Below the pieces are notes generated by a model. That model saw nothing but the letters and a program-made list of their open reading frames with translations. It was not told the DNA's origin and ran no database searches. A stretch of 5,866 bases of DNA from Sphingomicrobium sp. (GTDB lineage: Bacteria > Pseudomonadota > Alphaproteobacteria > Sphingomonadales > Sphingomonadaceae): the NCBI GenBank assembly GCA_030146725.1, contig JASLBJ010000039.1, forward strand, positions 1-5,866. Direction: 5' to 3'. The position numbers were made by a program, and so were the translations under genes. Shown here in pieces: positions 1 to 4,872 of the stretch (position 1 is the first letter of the stretch; each line of letters begins with the position of its first letter).

Positions 1-29
1 TGCCGCCTTATTCATGCGTCCCAACACCA

Positions 30-47
30 TGATTTGGCCGCAAATCA
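30..47. promoter_or_regulatory. Short perfect inverted repeat upstream of the DUF2141 gene (possible operator)
   Basis: TGATTTG (30-36) and CAAATCA (41-47) are exact reverse complements around the 4-base spacer GCCG. The arms are more AT-rich than their surroundings. The site lies 87 bases before the chosen start of the DUF2141 gene, in the only non-coding stretch before the plus-strand unit. A dyad of this size would suit a dimeric regulator, but it could equally be a chance match or a remnant of the transcript end of a gene left of the window. I see no convincing -35/-10 pair next to it. Confidence 0.25.
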
Positions 48-120
48 AGCCGAGAGAGGCAGGCTGACGGCATGTCCCTGCACCCCTCGCAGCGGTGCCG
101 TCCCTGTGCCTACATCAAGC

Positions 121-126
121 GGTGAG
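121..126 (+). promoter_or_regulatory. Ribosome binding site deciding the start at 134
   Basis: GGTGAG lies 7 bases before the ATG at 134, a good Shine-Dalgarno match and spacing. The same frame also has an ATG at 95, but starting there would put about 13 extra residues in front of an otherwise classical signal peptide. This favours 134. Confidence 0.55.
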
Positions 127-133
127 CTTAATC

Positions 134-628
134 ATGCTGAAATCGTCGTTTCCGGTCCTGGCCGCAGCCTTTGCGGCAACGCTGCCCGGCGCTGCGCATG
201 GCGCCGTCCTCGGACAGGACGCGCGCGCCTGCATGACCGGCAAGCCGTCGGTGCTGGTGCGGGTCAGCGGGTTCAAGACGGCCGCGGGAACCGTCAAGAT
301 CGGCGTCTATCCGGCCGAAAGCTACCTGCACAAGCGGGGCACGGTCAGCAAGGATACCCTTCCCGTGCGCTCGATGGGAGCAATGGACGTGTGCCTGTCG
401 GTGCCCCGCTCCGGACGCTATGCGGTCGCGGTCTATCACGACCTCAACGGCAATGGCGACAAGGACGCCAGCGACGGTGCCGGTTACTCCAACAACCCGC
501 CGCTTTCGCTGACCAATCTCAAGCCCGGGTTCGGCCGCACCGCGATCGTCGTCGACGGCGCCCCGCGGCGGGTCGGGGTCGTGCTCCAGTACCGCAGGGG
601 CCTGTCGGTCGGACCAGTGAACGGCTGA
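134..628 (+). CDS. Secreted DUF2141 family protein
   Basis: The product is 164 residues with an N-terminal signal peptide: basic K3, a hydrophobic Ala-rich stretch at about residues 6-18, and a likely cleavage near AHG/A at residues 21-24. The mature protein should therefore be periplasmic or exported. The rest is one small beta-rich domain matching DUF2141. Its hallmarks are GTVKIGVYP (52-60), then GRYAVAVYHDLNGNGDKD (94-111) and GAGYSNNP (115-122). The D-x-N-x-N-x-D spacing at 103-109 resembles a calcium-binding loop, which is inference. Two cysteines, C33 and C87, could form a disulfide. The family has no established biochemical function. The stop TGA (626-628) shares its last base with the ATG of the lipid kinase, so the two are probably translationally coupled. 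The family call is firm; the role is unknown. Confidence 0.85.
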   Translation: MLKSSFPVLAAAFAATLPGAAHGAVLGQDARACMTGKPSVLVRVSGFKTAAGTVKIGVYPAESYLHKRGTVSKDTLPVRSMGAMDVCLSVPRSGRYAVAVYHDLNGNGDKDASDGAGYSNNPPLSLTNLKPGFGRTAIVVDGAPRRVGVVLQYRRGLSVGPVNG

Positions 629-1611
629 TGGCGCGGCCGCGGATCGCACTGCTCTCCAATCCCAAGTCGACCGGGAACCTGGCGCAGCTTCCGCTTATCC
701 GCGAGTTCTGCAGCGAGCATCCGGATATTTTCCACTACGAGGTCGAAAAGGCCGATCAGGTCGGCGAGGCGCTTCGGACGATCGCCCGGGTGCGGCCGAA
801 GCTGCTGGTGATCAATGGCGGAGACGGGACGGTCCAGGCGGCGCTGACCGAGCTCCACAATGGCGGGCATTTCGGTGACCGCACGCCGCCGGTCGCGGTG
901 CTGCCAAGCGGCAAGACCAACCTCATTGCCATCGACCTCGGCGCGCAGGGCGATCCGATCGTTGCGCTTTCACGGCTGCTCCACCTCGCCCAGTCGGACC
1001 TCACGCCGCACATCGTCGCGCGCGAACTGATTGCGCTGCGCTGCGGACCGGCCGAGCAGGTACCGGTGATCGGCATGTTCCTCGGCGGCGCGGGGCTTGC
1101 CGACACGATGCTCTATTGCCGCGAGAAGATCTATCCGCTCGGGCTGCCCAACGGTGTCAGTCATGTGATCACTGCGCTGGCCCTGCTTGCACGAATGATG
1201 CTGCGCCTGGGCGGAAGCGGGCTGCCGCCGGCGCCGCGACCGATGCAGGTGTCGTTCCCGGGCAAGGCCTTGCTGTCGGGGCGCTTCTCGCTGCTGGCGG
1301 TGACCACGCTCGAAAAATTGCTGCTGTCGGGCGAGTTCGCGAGCCGCACCGGCGTCAAGCGGGGAGCGCTCAAGCTGCTTGCGGTCGAGGAGCGGCCGGC
1401 GTCGGTGCTGCGGGCGTTTGCCGCCAGCCTGATGGGCAAGCTTGGCCACACCAAGATGCGCGGCGTGCATTTCGAGGAAGCCGACGAAATCAGCATCGAG
1501 GGCGAGAGTTCGCGCGTGATCCTCGACGGCGAGATGTTCCGCGCCGAGATCGGTTTTCCGATCCTGCTCAGGCCCGCGCCGCCCCTGTCGTTCGTGCGCC
1601 TCGCCTCCTAG
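628..1611 (+). CDS. Lipid kinase, diacylglycerol/sphingosine kinase (DAGK_cat) family
   Basis: The product is 327 residues, a usual length for bacterial members of this family. These enzymes transfer the ATP gamma-phosphate to a lipid hydroxyl (diacylglycerol, ceramide or sphingoid base) at the inner face of the cytoplasmic membrane. Visible motifs are the N-terminal SNPKSTGN (10-17), the nucleotide-binding INGGDGT (62-68), LPSGKTN (92-98), where many relatives have PxGTxN, and the C-terminal ILDGE (298-302) that supplies a catalytic Asp/Glu. No signal peptide is seen. The start at 628 is chosen because it overlaps the previous stop and sits about 9 residues before the first motif. The frame is open much further upstream, but that part is the shadow of the DUF2141 gene. 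The next gene follows after 7 bases. The substrate cannot be read from sequence: diacylglycerol and ceramide are both plausible, the latter because sphingomonads make sphingolipids. Confidence 0.9.
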   Translation: MARPRIALLSNPKSTGNLAQLPLIREFCSEHPDIFHYEVEKADQVGEALRTIARVRPKLLVINGGDGTVQAALTELHNGGHFGDRTPPVAVLPSGKTNLIAIDLGAQGDPIVALSRLLHLAQSDLTPHIVARELIALRCGPAEQVPVIGMFLGGAGLADTMLYCREKIYPLGLPNGVSHVITALALLARMMLRLGGSGLPPAPRPMQVSFPGKALLSGRFSLLAVTTLEKLLLSGEFASRTGVKRGALKLLAVEERPASVLRAFAASLMGKLGHTKMRGVHFEEADEISIEGESSRVILDGEMFRAEIGFPILLRPAPPLSFVRLAS

Positions 1612-1618
1612 CAGCCGC

Positions 1619-2482
1619 GTGACGGCGCTCGAAGGCCTCGTTGCGGCCGAACTCTGCCAGCACGTCGATCCGCGCGTCGCGGGGCTCGCGCAAGCGGTTG
1701 CGGAACGGTACGGGGCAGCGTCGCGGGCGGTCCTGTTCTACGGATCGTGCCTGCGCGAGAAGCAGCTAGACGGGCTGATGCTCGATTTCTACCTGATCGT
1801 TTCCGATTATCGCGCTGCCTACGGCAAGAGCTGGATGGCGGCGGCCAACCGGCTGGTGCCGCCCAATGTGTTCCCGTTCGAGGCTGACGGGCTGACGGCC
1901 AAATATGCGGTGCTGAGCGAGGCCGACTTCGCCGCGCTCAATGGTCCGGAGACGCGCAGCGTGTCGGTGTGGGCGCGCTTCGCCCAGCCGTCGCGGCTGG
2001 CGTGGGTGGCGGACGACGAGGCTCGGAGAAACACAATTGCAGCGGTTGCGCGGGCTGCGCCGACGCTGTTGTGGGCCGCTGGACCGCTGCCCGGAGAGGA
2101 GCCGCTGGAGCTGTGGCGGCGGGCGTTCGCGCTGACCTATTCGGCGGAGTTGCGGGCCGAGCGCACGGCTCGGGCAAGCTCCGTCGTCGACACCGATCCC
2201 GAGCGCTTTTCCCGCTTCAGCGCCCCTGCCCTTGCTGCTGCGGCCGCGATCGAAGCGGTGCGGCCAGGCTGGGGACGGCGGCGGATCGAGGGCAAGGCGC
2301 TGTCGGTGGTGCGGCTGGCAAAGGCGAGCGCGACGTTCGCGGGCGGGGTCGATTACATTGCGTGGAAGATCAATCGCCATGCGGGAACGGCGATCGCGAT
2401 CAAGCCGTGGCAGCGCAAGTGGCCACTGCTTGCGGCGATCAGCCTGCTGCCGCGGCTGATCCGTTCGGGGGCGATCCGGTAG
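1619..2482 (+). CDS. Tam41-like nucleotidyltransferase (putative phosphatidate/lipid-phosphate cytidylyltransferase)
   Basis: The product is 287 residues, starting at GTG only 7 bases after the kinase stop. It resembles the Tam41 family, the mitochondrial CDP-diacylglycerol synthases that are unrelated to CdsA. VLFYGSCLRE (38-47) has the Gly-Ser nucleotidyltransferase signature and MLDFYLIVSDY (54-64) the following acidic strand. AKYAVLSEADF (94-104) and VWARFAQPSRLAWV (117-130) match the conserved 'KYGV' and 'W...GR..KP' blocks. The C-terminal FAGGVDYIAWKINRHAG (240-256) followed by a basic tail (about 262-287) resembles the membrane-contacting end of that family. Expected reaction: CTP plus a lipid phosphate giving a CDP-lipid and pyrophosphate, at the inner membrane. 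Placement after a lipid kinase fits, since the kinase would supply the phosphate-bearing substrate. The match is from memory of motifs rather than alignment; a different nucleotidyltransferase role remains possible. Confidence 0.65.
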   Translation: MTALEGLVAAELCQHVDPRVAGLAQAVAERYGAASRAVLFYGSCLREKQLDGLMLDFYLIVSDYRAAYGKSWMAAANRLVPPNVFPFEADGLTAKYAVLSEADFAALNGPETRSVSVWARFAQPSRLAWVADDEARRNTIAAVARAAPTLLWAAGPLPGEEPLELWRRAFALTYSAELRAERTARASSVVDTDPERFSRFSAPALAAAAAIEAVRPGWGRRRIEGKALSVVRLAKASATFAGGVDYIAWKINRHAGTAIAIKPWQRKWPLLAAISLLPRLIRSGAIR

Positions 2483-2504
2483 TAGTTACTGCGACTGAGC
2501 AGGA

Positions 2505-2679
2505 CGGCGCCGGCCCGCGCTGAGTCTTTGTGGGGTGAAGACGGCACCGGCCCGCACCCCCACCCGGCCACCCACAGGATCATACTGGATGGGTGGCCGG
2601 GTGGGGGTGCGGGCCGGTGCCGCCTACTAACAAAAGCGCAGCCGGTGCCGTACTTCCAAACAAAAGACTTACGGTGCCG
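2505..2679. repeat. Cluster of degenerate CCGGTGCCG-cored units flanking the central hairpin
   Basis: The core CCGGTGCCG occurs on the plus strand at 2614-2622 and 2642-2650, and as CGGTGCCG at 2672-2679, so at steps of 28 and 29-30 bases. The first two copies are followed by AACAAAAG (2629-2636 and 2659-2666). Left of the hairpin the core is on the other strand, as CGGCACCGG (2542-2550) and CGGCGCCGG (2505-2513). The minus-strand segment beginning at 2550 (core, then CTTC, then ACAAAGACT) aligns with the plus-strand segment beginning at 2642. The whole intergenic region is thus a larger imperfect palindrome built from repeated units, and the last core ends one base before the cfa-like stop codon. 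It is probably a dispersed REP-type element. Genome-wide copy number cannot be judged here. Confidence 0.6.
2542..2622. terminator. Perfect 33-bp GC-rich hairpin between convergent genes
   Basis: Bases 2542-2574 are the exact reverse complement of 2590-2622, with 15 bases between them (2575-2589). CAG at 2575-2577 and CTG at 2585-2587 can extend the stem past a small bulge. The stem is almost entirely G and C. It lies between the ends of two converging units (stops at 2482 on the plus strand and 2681 on the minus strand), the right place for a bidirectional terminator or a 3'-end stabiliser. Against a standard intrinsic terminator, no T-run follows the stem on either strand, and 33 bp is much longer than usual. 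A REP-like mobile palindrome that also ends transcripts is a good alternative reading. Confidence 0.6.
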
Positions 2680-2680
2680 T

Positions 2681-3919
2681 CTAACTGGAAGAGCCTCTGA
2701 CCTCGCGGTAGCGGCTTTCCGCCTGCGCCATATAGTCGCGGGTGATCGGGACGGCCTGACGGTCGCGGACGTACTGGACCTGATAATTGCACATCGACCC
2801 GGCTTCGAACGCGACGACTCCGCCGGCGAGGTAGAATTCCCACATGCGGAAGAAGCGCTCGTCGTACATCGCCTCGATCCGGGCGCGTGCGGCGGTTGCG
2901 CGGGCGAGCCAGTGGCGCAGCGTCAGCGCGTAATGGACTCGGAGGTTCTCGACGTCTGCGGCGACCAGGCGGGATTTCTCGCTGGCGGCAACGATCTGGC
3001 TCAATGACGGGATGTGGTAGCCGGGGAAGATCCACTTGTCGGTGAACGGGTCGGGCGCGGCCTTGGCATTGCCGAGCTTGCCGATGGTGTGGAGCAGCAT
3101 GACGCCCTGGGAGCTGAGCAGGTCGCGGCAATGCGCGAAGAACTCCTCATAATGGGCGAGGCCGACATGCTCGAACATGCCGACCGAGACGATTCGGTCG
3201 AACTGGCCGGTGACGTGGCGGTAGTCGATCAGCTCGAATTGCACATGGGCTGACACTCCGGCCGCGTCGGCGCGGCGGCGGGCAACCTTGAACTGTTCCT
3301 CCGAAAGGGTGACTCCGAGCACGTCGACCCCAGCTGCCGCGTGCATGGTCAGCGCCATTCCGCCCCACCCGCAGCCGATGTCGAGCACGCGCTGGCCGGG
3401 TTCGAGCGCGAGCTTGGCGATGATGTGGGCTTTCTTGTCCGACTGCGCCTGGTCGAGGCTGTTGGCGGGGTCGGTGAAGTAGGCGCAGCTGTACTGCCGG
3501 TCCTCGTCGAGGAAGGTTTCGTAGAGGTCGTCCGAGAGGTCGTAGTGGTGGGCGACGTTGCGGCGCGACCTGGTCGCGGGGTTGCGGCGGAGCAGCGCCT
3601 TGAAACGGCTCATCTTGCCCTTGCGCAGCGCACGGCGGCCGCGCCCGCCCTCCTCCCAGCGGTTGGCGCCGATGACCAGTTCGAGCAGGTCGAGGATATT
3701 GCCGTCCTCGATGATCAGGCGGCCGTCCATGTAGGTCTCGCCGAGGCCGAGGCGCGGGTTGCGGATGATGTCGAACATCGCCTTGCGATCGGTCAGGCGG
3801 ATGGTCAGCGCCCTTCCGCCGGTGCCCGGGCCGAAGGTCGTGCGGCCGCCATTGGGCTCGACCAGGGTGATGCTGCCGCGCTTGAGCAGTGGCTCGAGGA
3901 GCTTGCCGAGTACCGCCAT
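2681..3919 (-). CDS. cfa: Cyclopropane-fatty-acyl-phospholipid synthase family methyltransferase
   Basis: The product is 412 residues. Family members use S-adenosylmethionine to add a methylene (or methyl) group across the double bond of unsaturated acyl chains in membrane phospholipids. Visible blocks are an N-terminal lipid-binding domain (about 1-110), HHYDLSDDLY (124-133), QYSCAYF (142-148), the SAM-binding VLDIGCGWGG (178-187), MFEHVG (248-253), LLHTIGK (275-281) and VHYALTLRHW (328-337). By comparison with E. coli Cfa these carry the bicarbonate/active-site residues C144, E250, H277 and Y330. The later E. coli cysteine (C354) aligns with glycine in FYLAGG (362-367), apparently a subfamily difference. 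ATG 3919 is preferred over the in-frame ATG at 3976 because a G-run precedes it at 5 bases and the 19 extra residues would be translated repeat DNA. The gene is downstream of the DUF2236 gene on the same strand. A UfaM-like methyltransferase is the main alternative. Confidence 0.9.
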   Translation of the reverse strand: MAVLGKLLEPLLKRGSITLVEPNGGRTTFGPGTGGRALTIRLTDRKAMFDIIRNPRLGLGETYMDGRLIIEDGNILDLLELVIGANRWEEGGRGRRALRKGKMSRFKALLRRNPATRSRRNVAHHYDLSDDLYETFLDEDRQYSCAYFTDPANSLDQAQSDKKAHIIAKLALEPGQRVLDIGCGWGGMALTMHAAAGVDVLGVTLSEEQFKVARRRADAAGVSAHVQFELIDYRHVTGQFDRIVSVGMFEHVGLAHYEEFFAHCRDLLSSQGVMLLHTIGKLGNAKAAPDPFTDKWIFPGYHIPSLSQIVAASEKSRLVAADVENLRVHYALTLRHWLARATAARARIEAMYDERFFRMWEFYLAGGVVAFEAGSMCNYQVQYVRDRQAVPITRDYMAQAESRYREVRGSSS

Positions 3920-3930
3920 TCCAACCCCCG
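3920..3930 (-). promoter_or_regulatory. Ribosome binding site of the cfa-like gene, borrowed from the repeat edge
   Basis: Read on the minus strand, GGGGG is followed by TTGGA and then the ATG at 3919, giving a G-rich anti-16S match 5 bases from the start. Part of the G-run belongs to the outer arm of the adjacent imperfect palindrome (3928-4001). Confidence 0.45.
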
Positions 3931-4001
3931 TCGTCGCCGAGCGAAGCGAACCGACTTCGCGCGCGTGGATTGCCACGTCGCCGCGATCCTCGCAACGACG
4001 G
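3928..4001. repeat. 74-bp imperfect palindrome (REP-like element) before the cfa-like gene
   Basis: CCGTCGTCGC (3928-3937) pairs with GCAACGACGG (3992-4001) at 9 of 10 positions, and pairing continues inward with gaps through GAGCGAAGCG and CGCGATCCTC. The middle holds GTGGATTGCCAC (3965-3976), itself a 12-base dyad with a short mismatched centre. Read on the minus strand the element runs CCGTCGTTGCGAGG, then GTGGCAATCCAC, then GCTTCGCTCGGCGACGACGG. This vocabulary is that of the dispersed 'CGTCATTGCGAG ... AGCGAAGCAATCCA' palindromes I know from several alphaproteobacterial genomes. That identification is from memory. It fills most of the gap between the DUF2236 and cfa-like genes. Confidence 0.6.
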
Positions 4002-4006
4002 TCGGC

Positions 4007-4050
4007 TCTTGTGCAGCGCCCAGCGCCTAGTTCTTGTGCAGCGCCCAGCG
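4007..4050. repeat. 19-bp direct repeat duplicating the 3' end of the DUF2236 gene
   Basis: TCTTGTGCAGCGCCCAGCG occurs at 4007-4025 and again, identically, at 4032-4050, a 25-base step with 6 bases between the copies. The copy at 4032-4050 encodes the last residues (RWALHK and part of N) of the DUF2236 protein. The other copy lies just beyond the stop codon (4027-4029) and is non-coding. The arrangement looks like a short tandem duplication by slippage. Confidence 0.85.
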
Positions 4051-4872
4051 GAGCGTGTGGGCAAGTCCCTTAGCCGAGGCAAACAGCGCCGGGCGGATGA
4101 GGGTCGAGGCGCTGAGGCCGTGCATGCGCCGGGCGAACGGCGGGAGCAGGTCGATCGCCGAACGGGTGAGCAGCCGCTCGACCGGGATCATCGCGGTCGA
4201 CCCCTTTGGCCGAAGGATGATGTCGCGGACGGCCCGGCTGCGGCTGTCGGCGGCAAGCTCGGGGATGAAGGCGCGCAGCTGCGCATCGGCTTGCGCGCGC
4301 GAGGTCGGGACCGGATCCGCGCCGAGCATCCGGGCCGCTTCGGCGACCTCGACGAAGTAGCGGTCCTGGTCGGAGCGGCTCATGCCCGGCTCCATCAGGC
4401 GGATCCACGCATCGAGGAACGACAGCGAGCCTGCAACGTGGATCCAGGCGAGCAGCCGCGGATCGCCGGCCGAATAGGGCGTGCCATCGGGCAGCGTGCC
4501 TGTCACTGACTGGTGGATTCGGCGGACTCGGGCGATCGCCGCTTCTGCGGTGCTGCGCTCACCATAGGTGGTGACGGCGATGAAGCGGGCGGTGCGGCGC
4601 AGGCGGCCGATCATGTCGTCGCGGAAGTTGCTGTGGTCCCACACGCCGGCGAGGGCGAGCGGGTGGAGCATCTGCAGCAACAACCCCGAGATGCCGCCGA
4701 TCATCATCGTCGTGACGTCGCCATGGACTCGCCAGGCGATCGATCCCCGCGGGATCATGGCATTGTCGGAGAGGGCGATCGGCTGCTCGCCGCGGGCAGG
4801 GTCGTTGAAGATGCGGCGGACTTCGCCGGCGATCCCGCGACGAAGCGGTTCGGCGAAGGCTGGGCTAGGCAA
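4027..4872 (-). CDS. DUF2236 / MpaB-Lcp-like oxygenase family protein
   Basis: The product is 281 residues. The family (PF09995) includes fungal MpaB and the latex-clearing protein Lcp, haem enzymes that oxidatively cleave isoprenoid double bonds; most bacterial members are uncharacterised. Visible family blocks are [19 protein letters not shown] (65-83) with H70 and H80, RLRRT (90-94), RIHQSVTG (118-125) with H120, and [14 protein letters not shown] (137-150) with H145, the likely haem-contact region. No signal peptide is evident. The start is taken at TTG 4872, which overlaps the rlmN stop by 8 bases. No ATG or GTG lies in frame before residue 39, which is too close to the conserved core, and [20 protein letters not shown] (10-29) looks like a genuine N-terminus of the family. 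Overlap with rlmN implies co-transcription. The substrate is unknown; the neighbouring cfa-like gene hints at a membrane lipid. Confidence 0.85.
   Translation of the reverse strand: MPSPAFAEPLRRGIAGEVRRIFNDPARGEQPIALSDNAMIPRGSIAWRVHGDVTTMMIGGISGLLLQMLHPLALAGVWDHSNFRDDMIGRLRRTARFIAVTTYGERSTAEAAIARVRRIHQSVTGTLPDGTPYSAGDPRLLAWIHVAGSLSFLDAWIRLMEPGMSRSDQDRYFVEVAEAARMLGADPVPTSRAQADAQLRAFIPELAADSRSRAVRDIILRPKGSTAMIPVERLLTRSAIDLLPPFARRMHGLSASTLIRPALFASAKGLAHTLRWALHKN

Noticed and set aside
34..627. Open frame continuous with the lipid kinase, giving a 525-residue protein
   Set aside because: The first 198 codons read through the DUF2141 gene in another frame and give Arg/Gly/Gln-rich low-complexity sequence. 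The DUF2141 frame has a signal peptide and family motifs, and the kinase begins naturally at 628.
2483..2680. CRISPR array or insertion-sequence ends in the repeat-rich intergenic region
   Set aside because: The units are degenerate, switch orientation at the hairpin, have no unique spacers of constant length, and no cas or transposase gene is nearby.
2528..3007. Plus-strand frame beginning in the intergenic hairpin
   Set aside because: It starts inside the inverted repeat and runs antisense through the cfa-like gene; the composition looks like shadow coding.
3919..3976. cfa-like start at the ATG at 3976
   Set aside because: The extra 19 residues are translated from the palindromic repeat and are not family-like; the ATG at 3919 has a well-spaced G-run.
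3147..4082. Long minus-strand frame of 311 codons overlapping the cfa-like gene
   Set aside because: Arg/Pro/His-rich translation typical of an off-frame reading of GC-rich coding DNA. The cfa-like frame over the same bases has clear catalytic motifs.
3341..4509. Plus-strand open frames antisense to the cfa-like and DUF2236 genes
   Set aside because: They mirror real codons on the other strand, have no recognisable motif and no convincing ribosome binding site.
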